Shown: positions 15,896-24,084 of the stretch, one piece after another
How the letters are laid out: every line of letters starts with the position of its first letter
Position numbering within the stretch: position 1 is the first letter of the stretch
Assembly (NCBI GenBank): GCA_023399295.1
Contig: JAEWQF010000059.1
Location: 1-28,847, forward strand
DNA: 28,847 nt
Source: Bacteroidota bacterium
GTDB taxonomy: Bacteria; Bacteroidota; Bacteroidia; Bacteroidales; Dysgonomonadaceae
Reading direction: 5' to 3'
Notes under the pieces: model-generated
What the model was told of the DNA's origin: nothing
The model's database searches: none
What the model saw: only the letters and a program-made list of their open reading frames with translations
Program-made: the position numbers and the translations under genes

Positions 15896-16423
15896 ATGAA
15901 CAGATTGCCCATACGACTCTTAATCGTGTTGATCTCCTTCCTGCCAACAACCCTCAGTGGTCAGCGCACGACACCCAGGAATAAGATACTCCAGGAGCTG
16001 AACAGCGATCAGCCCGGCAAGGGACAGGTGAGGGTCTACGAGGACGAACGCATCAGTGACGTACTGGGACGTTCCATGGCTCCCACACGGCCAATCTATA
16101 CCTCGGCCGACGGATCGATGCAGTATTACAAGATGCGGGGCTTCAAGATACAAGCTTTTTCAGGCAACAACCAACGCACCTCACGCAACGAGGCCACTCG
16201 TAAGCAACACCAGATTCACAACGCTTTCCCCCAGCACGAGACGGTGGTCCTGTTTGATTCACCCTTCTGGAGGTTGCGTGTGGGCAACTTTGAAAAGCGT
16301 GAAGAGGCTGAAGAGGTGATGCAGGAGATCCGCAGGGCATTCCCCTCTTTTGGGAGGGAGATGTATGTCGTGGTGGACGAGGTCAGGATACCGGTACACA
16401 AAACCCCCTCCGGCGAAGAATAA
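15896..16423 (+). CDS. secreted SPOR domain protein
   Basis: A 175-residue exported protein with a signal peptide (about 1-22, MNRLPIRLLIVLISFLPTTL, cut after SG or SGQ) and a C-terminal SPOR domain (about 80-163) showing the fold's beta-alpha-beta repeats: MRGFKIQAFSGNNQRTS... and SPFWRLRVGNFEKREEAEEV, where the aromatic-Arg-x-Gly-Phe-like pattern is typical. SPOR domains bind peptidoglycan stripped of stem peptides, often at division sites. It follows tpiA by 71 nt across a perfect hairpin and precedes folE by 25 nt. A GTG one codon upstream (15893) is in frame; the ATG is preferred. Direct partner unknown; division or cell wall role is inferred from the domain. Confidence 0.9.
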   Translation: MNRLPIRLLIVLISFLPTTLSGQRTTPRNKILQELNSDQPGKGQVRVYEDERISDVLGRSMAPTRPIYTSADGSMQYYKMRGFKIQAFSGNNQRTSRNEATRKQHQIHNAFPQHETVVLFDSPFWRLRVGNFEKREEAEEVMQEIRRAFPSFGREMYVVVDEVRIPVHKTPSGEE

Positions 16424-16448
16424 GAAACGCCAACAACAAATAAATCGG

Positions 16449-17024
16449 ATGTCAACAGAAGAAATGGAGAGGAACCGCTCCCTGATAGCGGATCATATGC
16501 ATGAGATTCTCACCTTGCTGGGTGAGGATACCGGTCGTGAGGGATTGGTAAAGACACCCCTTCGCGTGGCGAAGGCGATGCAGTTCCTTACGAGGGGATA
16601 CTGGCAGGATCCCGAGGAGATCCTTCGTTCGGCTCTTTTTAAGGAGAACTACCGACAGATGGTGATTGTGAAGGATATTGATCTCTTCTCCATGTGTGAG
16701 CACCATATGCTTCCTTTTTTCGGCAAAGCACATGTGGCCTACATCCCTGATGGTTACATCACCGGGTTGAGCAAGATCGCCCGCGTGGTGGATCTCTTTG
16801 CACGCCGCCTGCAGGTGCAGGAGCGGCTCACCACCCAGATCAAGGAGTGCATCCAGAAGACGCTCAATCCCATGGGTGTGATGGTAGTGATCGAAGCGCA
16901 ACACATGTGCATGCAGATGCGGGGTGTGGAGAAGCAACACTCCATCACCACCACTTCCGATTTCACCGGTGTCTTCCGGGAGCAACGAACCCGCGAGGAG
17001 TTTATCAACCTGATCAAAAAATAA
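16449..17024 (+). CDS. folE: GTP cyclohydrolase I
   Basis: A 191-residue enzyme making 7,8-dihydroneopterin triphosphate from GTP, the first step of folate (and queuosine-type precursor) synthesis. Zinc ligands are present: Cys83 and His86 in SMCEHH and Cys154 in QHMCM. Other signatures are HVAYIP, GLSKIARVVDLFARR and the C-terminal RGVEKQHSITTTSDFTG. The frame is open to an ATG at 16350, but that adds 33 residues reading through the SPOR gene in another frame; the ATG at 16449 gives the usual N-terminus (MSTEEMERNRSLIADHM). It is last in the cluster and ends at a hairpin with a T-rich tail. Confidence 0.97.
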   Translation: MSTEEMERNRSLIADHMHEILTLLGEDTGREGLVKTPLRVAKAMQFLTRGYWQDPEEILRSALFKENYRQMVIVKDIDLFSMCEHHMLPFFGKAHVAYIPDGYITGLSKIARVVDLFARRLQVQERLTTQIKECIQKTLNPMGVMVVIEAQHMCMQMRGVEKQHSITTTSDFTGVFREQRTREEFINLIKK

Positions 17025-17060
17025 CGCCTGTTGCAGGAAGCAACAAGCGTTTATTCAATG

Positions 17061-17101
17061 ATGCCGCCAACGGGTAACACCCATTGGGCGGCATTCTTTT
17101 T
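17061..17101 (+). terminator. terminator after folE with nested hairpin
   Basis: ATGCCGCC (17061-17068) pairs with GGCGGCAT (17087-17094) outside, and GGGT (17072-17075) with ACCC (17079-17082) inside, followed by TCTTTTT. It separates folE from the convergent typA, whose stop is 14 nt away; no T run exists in the minus direction. Confidence 0.82.
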
Positions 17102-17114
17102 ACAATCCTTTCTA

Positions 17115-18920
17115 CTACGATCCTCTCTTTGAAGCCCGTTTGCGCTCTGTCTCGTCGAGCATGATCTTACGGATGCGCATAAACCGGGGTGTCACCTCCA
17201 CATATTCATCCTCCTTGATATACTCGAGTGCCTCCTCCAGACTAAAGATCACCGGTGGAGCCAGTTGGGCCTTGTCGTCGGTGCCGGAAGCACGTACGTT
17301 GGTGAGCTTCTTCGATTTGGTGACGTTCACCACCAGATCACCCTCCTTGCTGTGCTCACCCACCACCTGTCCCTGGTAGACATCGGTCTGGGGCTCTATG
17401 AAGAAACGACCGCGGTCCTGCAGCTTGTCGAGGGCGTAAGCATAGGCGTTGCCCGACTCGCCGGCAATGATGGAGCCATTCTGTCGTTTCTCGATATTGC
17501 CCTTCCAGGGCTGGTACTCCAGGAAGCGGTGCGCCATGATCGCCTCACCGGCTGAGAGTGTGAGCACGTAGTTGTTGAGTCCGATGATGCCCCGTGAGGG
17601 GATGGTGAACTCCATGTGCATGCGGTCACCCTTGCTCTCCATGGTCAGCATCTCTCCCTTGCGGCGGGTGATGATGTCGATCACCTTGCTGGCCGATTCT
17701 TCCGGCAGGTTGACAGTCAGTTGTTCCACCGGTTCGCATTGCTCGCCTCCGATCTGTTTGATGATCACTTGTGGTTGTCCCACCTGCAGTTCATAGCCTT
17801 CACGTCGCATGGTCTCTATCAGCACCGATAGGTGCAGCACGCCACGTCCAAAGACGATCCAGGAATCGGCACTGCCTGTCTCCTCCACACGCAGTGCCAG
17901 GTTCTTGTCCAGCTCCCGCATCAGACGATCGTATATATGACGGGAGGTGACAAACTTGCCATCCTGTCCGTAGAAAGGTGAGTTGTTGATGGTGAAGAGC
18001 ATCGACATGGTGGGCTCGTCGATTGCAATCGGGTCGAGTGGTTCCGGTCGCTCCAAGTCGGTGATGCTGTCGCCGATATCGAATCCTTCGATGCCGACAA
18101 GGGCACAGATATCGCCCGAGCTCACCGATTCCACCTTCGTCCGGCCCAGTCCCTCGAACAGGTTCAGTTCCTTGATCCTTGTCTTCTTGATGCTGCCATC
18201 TCTTTTGCAGAGGGCATAATCCTTGCCGGAGAGAATGGTGCCGCGGTGTACGCGTCCCACAGCGATGCGTCCCACGTAGTTGGAGAAGTCGAGCGAGGTG
18301 ATCAGCAGCTGGGGGGTACCTTCCCGCATTTTGGGTGCAGGGATGTGTGTGATGATGGCATTGAGTAGCGGAATGATGTTGTCGGAGGGTTTTTTCCAGT
18401 CGTCAGACATCCAACCCTGCTTGGCGGAGCCGTAGATGGTGGGAAAATCGAGCTGCTCCTCGGTGGCGTTGAGGCTGAACATCAGGTCGAACACCTTCTC
18501 CTGCACCTCTTCGGGGCGGCAGTTGGGTTTGTCAACCTTGTTGATCACCAGCACCGGCTTGAGTCCTATCTCCAGTGCTTTCTGCAACACAAAGCGTGTC
18601 TGTGGCATTGGTCCCTCGAAGGCGTCGACCACCAGCAGGCAGCCATCTGCCATGTTGAGTACCCGCTCCACCTCACCGCCAAAGTCGGCATGTCCGGGTG
18701 TGTCGATGATGTTGATTTTGGTGTCGCCATAACGAATGGAGACATTCTTGGAGAGGATGGTGATGCCACGCTCACGCTCCAGGTCATTGTTGTCGAGGAA
18801 CAAATCTTCCTGTTGCTGGTTGTCACGGAAGAGGTGACCCGCCATGAGCATTTTGTCCACCAGGGTAGTCTTACCATGATCCACGTGGGCGATGATGGCG
18901 ATGTTACGGATATTCTGCAT
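17115..18920 (-). CDS. typA: translational GTPase TypA/BipA
   Basis: A 601-residue ribosome-binding GTPase related to EF-G and LepA, involved in 50S assembly and stress or low-temperature growth. G motifs: AHVDHGKTT (11-19), the switch region ERERGITI (47-54), DTPGH (73-77) and NKVD (127-130). After the G domain come a beta-barrel domain, EF-G-like domains III and V (LHLSVLIETMRREGYE and GEMLTMESKGDRMHMEFTIPS...), and the BipA-specific C-terminal domain (QTDVYQGQVVGEH, then KKLTNVRASGTDDK). Length matches the family (about 600). It is a single gene with its own promoter, convergent with folE and divergent from the TonB-C protein gene. Confidence 0.98.
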   Translation of the reverse strand: MQNIRNIAIIAHVDHGKTTLVDKMLMAGHLFRDNQQQEDLFLDNNDLERERGITILSKNVSIRYGDTKINIIDTPGHADFGGEVERVLNMADGCLLVVDAFEGPMPQTRFVLQKALEIGLKPVLVINKVDKPNCRPEEVQEKVFDLMFSLNATEEQLDFPTIYGSAKQGWMSDDWKKPSDNIIPLLNAIITHIPAPKMREGTPQLLITSLDFSNYVGRIAVGRVHRGTILSGKDYALCKRDGSIKKTRIKELNLFEGLGRTKVESVSSGDICALVGIEGFDIGDSITDLERPEPLDPIAIDEPTMSMLFTINNSPFYGQDGKFVTSRHIYDRLMRELDKNLALRVEETGSADSWIVFGRGVLHLSVLIETMRREGYELQVGQPQVIIKQIGGEQCEPVEQLTVNLPEESASKVIDIITRRKGEMLTMESKGDRMHMEFTIPSRGIIGLNNYVLTLSAGEAIMAHRFLEYQPWKGNIEKRQNGSIIAGESGNAYAYALDKLQDRGRFFIEPQTDVYQGQVVGEHSKEGDLVVNVTKSKKLTNVRASGTDDKAQLAPPVIFSLEEALEYIKEDEYVEVTPRFMRIRKIMLDETERKRASKRGS

Positions 18921-18940
18921 AAAACAATCTTTTAGGGGTG

Positions 18941-18948
18941 CAAAGATA
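18941..18948 (-). promoter_or_regulatory. predicted -7 box for typA
   Basis: On the minus strand TATCTTTG matches TAnnTTTG exactly. A second near match, TATCTTTT, lies 24 nt upstream, and there is no clean -33 TTTG. Transcription would start near 18934, leaving a very short leader of about 14 nt. Confidence 0.5.
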
Positions 18949-19066
18949 CGATTTTTTTGTGCGTAAAAGATACTGCATTGCTCTCTTTATTGGGATACAA
19001 TTGGTGAAAACGTGTGAAATCGATTCCGATCGGCTGTCACAGTTATGGAAAACAACCACTTTTTAT

Positions 19067-19074
19067 TATCTTTG
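19067..19074 (+). promoter_or_regulatory. predicted -7 box for the double TonB-C protein
   Basis: TATCTTTG is an exact TAnnTTTG match, with only TTAT at the -33 position. A start of transcription near 19081 falls after the longest possible coding start (19014) and supports the ATG at 19116. Confidence 0.5.
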
Positions 19075-19115
19075 TGATGCGAACATGCAATGTGAACAGA
19101 CACCCATACGATCAG

Positions 19116-19964
19116 ATGAAAGTACCCATTTATTCCCTTCTGTTACTGCTCCTGCTCATGACAGGCGGTATAACGGGAGAGCAATCAGTAGTGATGGCCC
19201 AGGAGCCGCCCCGTTCCGCCAGCAGTCAAATCATTGAGGACCCTGATTTTCTGCCGATGTACACCGGTGGCAGTGCCGAAATGAACAGGTTTATTTCCAA
19301 TACGTTGAGCTATCCTGCCGACGCCGCTGAACGAAACATCCAAGGCCTGGTGGTCTACACCTTCGTGGTGGAGAAAGATGGGACCCTCTCCAACTTCAAG
19401 ATCATCCATCGCGCCGACCCGCAGTTGGATGCGGAGGCACTGCGTATCCTGCAGCTGATGCCGCCCTGGCGGCCGGCGCGCCACAAAGGAGAGATCGTGC
19501 GGGCTGAAAGCTATGTGCCGATGTATTTCAAGCTGAACAAACAGGCCCGCAGAACACCTGTCAAGACACGCCCCTCCGAGAGTGCCACCGCACGTGCTTA
19601 TGCCAAGACCGATCCGACGATCATCGAGCAGAATGAGATACTCACCATCGTGGACCAGATGCCCCGTTACCAATATGGAGAGGAAGGCCTGGGTGAGTTC
19701 ATCTCACACAACATCCGTTACCCGAAAGAGGCACGTCAACTGGGCATTGAGGGACGCATACTCTGCTCCTTCATTGTCGCAACAGATGGATCCATCTCCA
19801 ACATCGAAGTGGTGGAGGGGCTCCACCCGCAACTGGATAATGAGGCGATCCGCGTACTGGGATTGATGCCTCGCTGGGTGCCGGGTATGAACGGTGGTGC
19901 GCAGGTAAACGTGAAGTGTCTCTTGCCCATCGACTTCACCATTGATGAGGATCCCATTCCCTAG
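19116..19964 (+). CDS. secreted protein with two TonB C-terminal-like domains
   Basis: A 282-residue exported protein made almost entirely of two copies of a TonB C-terminal-like domain. Copy one (about 47-140) includes RFISNTLSYPADAAERN, VEKDGTLSNFKI, DAEALRILQLMPPWRPA; copy two (about 180-276) includes EFISHNIRYPKEARQLG, ATDGSISNIEVVEG, NEAIRVLGLMPRWVPG. The N-terminus is a signal peptide (MKVPIYSLLLLLLLMTGG, about 1-29) rather than a cytoplasmic tail plus anchor with a Pro-rich linker, so it cannot be a standard TonB energy transducer. The frame extends to 19014, but a -7 box at 19067-19074 and the signal peptide point to the ATG at 19116. Such TonB-C modules are common in Bacteroidetes periplasmic proteins; partner unknown. 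Single gene, convergent with the NigD-like gene. Confidence 0.87.
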   Translation: MKVPIYSLLLLLLLMTGGITGEQSVVMAQEPPRSASSQIIEDPDFLPMYTGGSAEMNRFISNTLSYPADAAERNIQGLVVYTFVVEKDGTLSNFKIIHRADPQLDAEALRILQLMPPWRPARHKGEIVRAESYVPMYFKLNKQARRTPVKTRPSESATARAYAKTDPTIIEQNEILTIVDQMPRYQYGEEGLGEFISHNIRYPKEARQLGIEGRILCSFIVATDGSISNIEVVEGLHPQLDNEAIRVLGLMPRWVPGMNGGAQVNVKCLLPIDFTIDEDPIP

Positions 19965-19989
19965 CGAACCGGAAAGATGGAAAAAGTGG

Positions 19990-20628
19990 TTACGATAACT
20001 GGTTCTCTTCGCTAACGGGAGGATCCAGATAGAGCACCCTCGATCCGTCGACAGTGGGTATGACAACCCTGAAAGGCATTTTCATTTCTTCGCTGCTGAG
20101 ATTGCGTAACGAAACAGAGAGGTAGACTTTCACTGCATAACCGGGTGAATCGCCATTCTTTGCGTGGCTCAGAATCAAATCCACATAGTTGGGATCGGTC
20201 AGGTCACGATAGAGGCCAAAGGTGTGTTGGGTGTGATGGTACTCAATCTCCAGAATCAGATTGATGTACGCTTCTGTCAACCAGATCGATTGCACCGTCA
20301 CAGGATCGGTTCCGATCTCGATGGATGGCGTGATGGATCCGATGTCACCCGATGTCACTTTCCTGAGATGATTGATGTGAATGAGATCATCTCCAACAGG
20401 TGTATAATTGAGTATCACCCTCTCTCCTGACTCCAGCTTTTCGTCGATTGGCTGGTCCGGTAAAACGGGATTGTGGCTGTTGTCTATCTGAAACCAGAGT
20501 TGATCCTGGATTGTGATGACAGTGGCAAAATCGACCCAATAGTTGGGCATCCGCTCCTGCTCTTTCTCACATCCAATCAATGGGAGTAACATGACAACAA
20601 CCAACAGGTGGGAAAGTGAACGGATCAT
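19990..20628 (-). CDS. NigD-like lipoprotein
   Basis: A 212-residue predicted lipoprotein: signal peptide with lipobox LIGC (lipid-bearing Cys20). The mature part follows the NigD-like pattern: YWVDFATVITIQDQLWFQID, then LESGERVILNYTPVGDD with IHINHLRKVTSGDI, an OB-like N-terminal domain, and a beta-rich C-terminal domain (about 105-205) with VKVYLSVSLRNLSS. NigD was named from a Prevotella bacteriocin locus, but most homologues are plain Bacteroidetes lipoproteins of unknown role. It starts 2 nt after the acyltransferase stop, so the two are surely co-transcribed. There is no bacteriocin gene beside it, so immunity is not supported here. Confidence 0.75.
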   Translation of the reverse strand: MIRSLSHLLVVVMLLPLIGCEKEQERMPNYWVDFATVITIQDQLWFQIDNSHNPVLPDQPIDEKLESGERVILNYTPVGDDLIHINHLRKVTSGDIGSITPSIEIGTDPVTVQSIWLTEAYINLILEIEYHHTQHTFGLYRDLTDPNYVDLILSHAKNGDSPGYAVKVYLSVSLRNLSSEEMKMPFRVVIPTVDGSRVLYLDPPVSEENQLS

Positions 20629-20630
20629 TT

Positions 20631-21791
20631 TTACATCTCCAGTGCTTGCAGGTAGTTTCTGACTGTATTCCCGTACATTTGAATGATTTTTGCGCGTAGG
20701 AACGCCTCATCTTTGTTGTCAACCTCAATCTTGTCCACCTGCTTGGTGACGTATTTTTCAAAATTATTCCGATCCACCATGTTGTACTTGTTTGAAAAAG
20801 TATGCGTATCGGTCATCAGGTCGTAGGCAATGTAATTGTGGATGAAGAAAAGGTAATTGAGGTGAATCTCTCTGTCGATGATGGCCGCAGTGGAAGATAG
20901 GATGGTGGCCCTATCCATATCCCGGTCGAATTTCTCAAGCTGACTGTTGATGGGGTGCCCAAACTGGAGGTGGATGCGTCCTTTGTAACCCATGATGCCG
21001 GTCTTCATGCTCTCCACATCATCGAAAAATGTTTTTTTATGATCCGGATCATCCCGTTTCATTTGAGATTCCTTCGCCTTCAGATAATCGCAGGGATCAT
21101 ACTCATAGGATATGGAGATGGGGACAATGTTGAGGTTCATGAGGGCTTCCAGCGGATTGTGCTTGTTGTAGAGAGCCAGCATTTTGAGTACACTGATTTG
21201 TGTGCGGTCGTTCGCATCTTTGGCTCTCCCTTCTCTTTGCGCAATCCAGATGGACTGGTTGCGTTCAATGGAGGCATGACCGATATAAGCTGAGAGTTTA
21301 TTGATCTCCTCGAGCAACTGTTTGATGGGGAGATTTCGTTTGACGATGAAGCTTTTGTTGAGACGTACGATCTCAGCAACCCAGGGGATGATGAGCAGAT
21401 TGTCACCAATCGCGATTTCAACGGTTTCTCTTTTGTTGAGCAGCATCAATATGTTCAGAATGGCTGCATCCAGGATGATATCACGATGATTCGAGATATA
21501 GAGGTGGCTTTTGTCTCCTTTGGTATATTGCCAGTTGGAGCTGTTGATCTTCGTTTGGGTCACATCGAACAGTTTCAGCAGGATAGGGCAGGTGACCGTT
21601 CTTTGGAAATCATAGACTGTTCTGCACCGCTTCATTGTCTGGATCAGATTCTTCCAGGTAGCGGTTTCAATATAAGGGACGACAGTTTGACGAAAGTATG
21701 AATCAGAAGTAATTTTTTCAATGGTTGCTTCCACTTCGTTGTCACGAAGAGGCCGAATATCATCAAAATTTGGATGAAGATTATTTTCCAT
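20631..21791 (-). CDS. PlsC/PlsB-type phospholipid acyltransferase
   Basis: A 386-residue acyltransferase of the glycerolipid acyltransferase superfamily, probably acylating (lyso)phosphatidic acid or glycerol 3-phosphate in membrane lipid synthesis. The acyltransferase blocks are recognisable: ISNHRDIILD (99-108, the NHxxxxD form of HxxxxD with His102 and Asp108), then GDNLL...SFIVKR (129-152), WIAQREGRAKD (182-192, the substrate phosphate block) and VPISISYEYDP (223-233). There is no clear transmembrane helix, so it may be a peripheral membrane protein. It is longer than PlsC (about 240) because of N- and C-terminal helical extensions. Its promoter lies about 150 nt upstream, leaving an unusually long leader of about 140 nt. 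The NigD-like gene follows after 2 nt. Confidence 0.85.
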   Translation of the reverse strand: MENNLHPNFDDIRPLRDNEVEATIEKITSDSYFRQTVVPYIETATWKNLIQTMKRCRTVYDFQRTVTCPILLKLFDVTQTKINSSNWQYTKGDKSHLYISNHRDIILDAAILNILMLLNKRETVEIAIGDNLLIIPWVAEIVRLNKSFIVKRNLPIKQLLEEINKLSAYIGHASIERNQSIWIAQREGRAKDANDRTQISVLKMLALYNKHNPLEALMNLNIVPISISYEYDPCDYLKAKESQMKRDDPDHKKTFFDDVESMKTGIMGYKGRIHLQFGHPINSQLEKFDRDMDRATILSSTAAIIDREIHLNYLFFIHNYIAYDLMTDTHTFSNKYNMVDRNNFEKYVTKQVDKIEVDNKDEAFLRAKIIQMYGNTVRNYLQALEM

Positions 21792-21938
21792 TTTTCAACA
21801 TGTTTTGTAGTTGCCTTGTCCCTTCCCAGTTTGATTTGATAAACGAAAGTGAGAAAAAGATCGGGATCAACATACATTTAGATGATATGATTTTGAATGT
21901 CAGGGTCTTTTCATTTCATGCCACCCCTTATTCGGATA

Positions 21939-21946
21939 CAAATATA
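21939..21946 (-). promoter_or_regulatory. predicted -7 box for the acyltransferase and NigD-like genes
   Basis: On the minus strand TATATTTG is an exact TAnnTTTG match; no TTG is found at the -33 position. Transcription would begin near 21932, about 140 nt before the coding start at 21791, a long leader for this window. Confidence 0.48.
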
Positions 21947-22001
21947 GTCGTTTTTTTTGTTTCGATGCTGTTGCGTCGTCACAAAAAATCAGATTGAATG
22001 A

Positions 22002-22967
22002 TCAACCAAACTCAATGATTTCAGTAAGGACATCACCCATTTTCAGTCCCGCCGCCTCTACTTGCTGCGGAATGAAACTGGTGGTTGTCATACCGGGTGT
22101 GGTGTTCACCTCCAGCAAGACGGGGCGCCCATTGTCCAGAATGTAATCGGCACGAATGATTCCCCGCGCCCCCAGCAGATGATAGATGCGTTCCGTGATC
22201 TGTTGTACCGAGCGGGTGATCGCTTCAGGCAATTGGGCCGGTGTGATCTCTTCCACCTGACCATTGTATTTGGCATCGTAGTCGAAGAACTCATTGTGGG
22301 TGATTACCTCGGTGAGAGGCAGCATGGTAAAACCTTTTTGAGTGGAAAAGCAGCCACAGGTCACTTCCCTACCTGCCACAAACTGCTCCACGATTACCTC
22401 GGCTGCCTCGCTGAACGCTTCTGTTATGGCTGCCTCCAGGGCAGAGGCCTCCTTCACCTTGGTGGTGGCAAAGCTCGATCCCCCCACATTGGGTTTCACA
22501 AACAGCGGCAGTCCCAGTGCCTTCACGATTTGCTCTGCAGCAAACGGTTCCTCCCTGCGCAGCAGCAGCGAGCCGGGGACATCCACTTCGAAGTTTTTCA
22601 GGAAGTGGTTGCAGGTGAACTTGTTGAAAGTGAGTGCAGAAGCCAATATGCCACAGCCGGAGTAGGAGATGCCATTCATGTCGAAATAACCCTGGAGGGT
22701 GCCATCTTCTCCCGGTGTGCCGTGGATGGTGTTGTAGGCGTAGTCGAACCTTACCTTTCCCTCTGGGGTAGTGATGCTGAAATCGTTCTTGTCGACAGGC
22801 AGCAGAGTCCCTTTGTGATCGGCAACCCACTCATCACGGTCGATCTTAAGCTTCCAGACGTGATACCGTTCCTTGTCGATGAAGGAGTAGATGCCGGCAG
22901 CGCTTCTCTCTGAGACCACTTTTTCGGAAGAATAACCTCCCCAGACAATGGCAATGTTTCGTTTCAT
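22002..22967 (-). CDS. ddl: D-alanine-D-alanine ligase
   Basis: A 321-residue ATP-grasp enzyme joining two D-alanines for the peptidoglycan precursor in the cytoplasm. Visible signatures: GGYSSEKVVSERS (10-22, with the substrate-binding Glu15), HGTPGEDG (82-89), the ATP-grasp lysine in FVKPNVGGSS, and EVNTTPGMT (286-294). The omega loop reads FFDYDAKY (227-234); the Tyr in DYDAKY, rather than Phe, predicts D-Ala-D-Ala rather than D-Ala-D-Lac product. It lies 29 nt after the rluD-type gene with no promoter box between, so it belongs to the PASTA-rluD-ddl unit. Confidence 0.97.
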   Translation of the reverse strand: MKRNIAIVWGGYSSEKVVSERSAAGIYSFIDKERYHVWKLKIDRDEWVADHKGTLLPVDKNDFSITTPEGKVRFDYAYNTIHGTPGEDGTLQGYFDMNGISYSGCGILASALTFNKFTCNHFLKNFEVDVPGSLLLRREEPFAAEQIVKALGLPLFVKPNVGGSSFATTKVKEASALEAAITEAFSEAAEVIVEQFVAGREVTCGCFSTQKGFTMLPLTEVITHNEFFDYDAKYNGQVEEITPAQLPEAITRSVQQITERIYHLLGARGIIRADYILDNGRPVLLEVNTTPGMTTTSFIPQQVEAAGLKMGDVLTEIIEFG

Positions 22968-22996
22968 TGTAGATGGTATGTACTTTTATAGAATTG

Positions 22997-24073
22997 TTAT
23001 ATCTCTCTCGATGCGGTGTAGCTGCGCCAACGGTCAATCACCTGCTGTATGTCATCCGGTATCTCGCACTCAAGGTTGATCTCTTCGCTGGTTACCGGGT
23101 GGATGAAACCCAGTGTGCGGGCATGCAGGCACTGTCGGGGACAGAGGGCAAAGCAGTTGTGGACGAACTGTTTGTATTTGGCAAAATGAGTCCCCCTGAG
23201 TACCTCGTTCCCTCCATACCGCTCATCGTTGAAGAGCGGATGTCCAATCTGCTTCATGTGAACCCTAATCTGGTGGGTGCGGCCGGTTTCGAGGCGACAT
23301 TCTACCAGTGTGACGTAACCGAAGCGCTCCAACACCCTGTAGTGGGTCACTGCAGGCTTGCCCTGATCACCTTCGGGAAAGACGCGCATCACCATGCGGT
23401 CTTTGGGATCGCGACCAATGTTTCCTTCAATGGTGCCGCTATCCTGCTCCAAGTTGCCCCAGACAAGTGCCAGATAAAGCCTTTTGGTTTGTTTGTTGAA
23501 GAACTGTGCCGCGAGATGGGTCTTCGCTTCGGGTGTCTTGGCCACCAGCAACAGTCCCGAGGTGTCCTTGTCGATGCGGTGTACCAGACCCAGTCGCGGG
23601 TCATCCACGCCAGAAATAGCCTCTCTGTGGAGGTGGTAAGCCACCGCATTGACAAGTGTGCCGGTGTAGTTGCCGTGCCCGGGGTGTACCACCATGCCGG
23701 CCGGCTTGTTGATCACCATCAGTGTCTCATCTTCGTAGGCGATGGTGAGTGGGATCTCCTCGGGGAGGATCTCCAGCTCGCGGCGGGGACGGTCCATCAC
23801 GATGGAGACCTGGTCGAGCGGTTTCACCTTGTAGCTCGCCTTCACCGCTATTCCGTTCACCAGGATGCAATTGGCCTCTGCAGCCTGTTGGATCCTGTTG
23901 CGTGAAATGCCCTCGATTCGTACCGAAAGGAACTTGTCGATGCGCAGCAGGCTTTGTCCCTTGTCAGCTACGAAACGGTAGTGTTCGTACTGCTGCTGTT
24001 CATCCTGGTTCTCATCGGTAAGGATCTCTTCTTCGGGAAGCAGATCACAATCATCCAATTGGTTGTCTGTCAC
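22997..24073 (-). CDS. RluD-type 23S rRNA pseudouridine synthase
   Basis: A 358-residue RluA-family enzyme that isomerises uridine to pseudouridine in rRNA. An acidic N-terminal extension (about 1-35) is followed by an S4 RNA-binding domain (about 41-100, LLRIDKFLSVRIEGISRNRIQ) and the catalytic domain (about 108-330). The catalytic aspartate is Asp168 in HRIDKDTSG; INKPAGMVVHPG and the C-terminal RTHQIRVHMKQIGHPLFND are also family marks. The S4 domain points to the RluD/RluC branch, with RluD (helix 69 of 23S rRNA) most likely from order context; the exact site is inference. It begins 11 nt after the PASTA gene and precedes ddl. Confidence 0.94.
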   Translation of the reverse strand: MTDNQLDDCDLLPEEEILTDENQDEQQQYEHYRFVADKGQSLLRIDKFLSVRIEGISRNRIQQAAEANCILVNGIAVKASYKVKPLDQVSIVMDRPRRELEILPEEIPLTIAYEDETLMVINKPAGMVVHPGHGNYTGTLVNAVAYHLHREAISGVDDPRLGLVHRIDKDTSGLLLVAKTPEAKTHLAAQFFNKQTKRLYLALVWGNLEQDSGTIEGNIGRDPKDRMVMRVFPEGDQGKPAVTHYRVLERFGYVTLVECRLETGRTHQIRVHMKQIGHPLFNDERYGGNEVLRGTHFAKYKQFVHNCFALCPRQCLHARTLGFIHPVTSEEINLECEIPDDIQQVIDRWRSYTASREI

Positions 24074-24084
24074 AAGCCGGCTCT

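Noticed and set aside
19965..20005. Possible terminator hairpin (GAACCGG with CTGGTTC) between the convergent TonB-C and NigD-like genes
   Set aside because: Short stem with a G-U pair, loop over 20 nt, overlaps coding DNA and lacks a T run.
19990..21791. Bacteriocin/immunity locus suggested by the NigD-like gene
   Set aside because: No small toxin or export genes nearby; the partner is a lipid acyltransferase, and NigD-like proteins are generally not linked to bacteriocins.
22062..22913. 283-codon open frame on the plus strand
   Set aside because: Antisense to ddl; composition typical of a shadow frame.
22973..23905. 310-codon open frame on the plus strand
   Set aside because: Antisense to the RluD-type gene, which has a complete catalytic motif; no domain in the frame.
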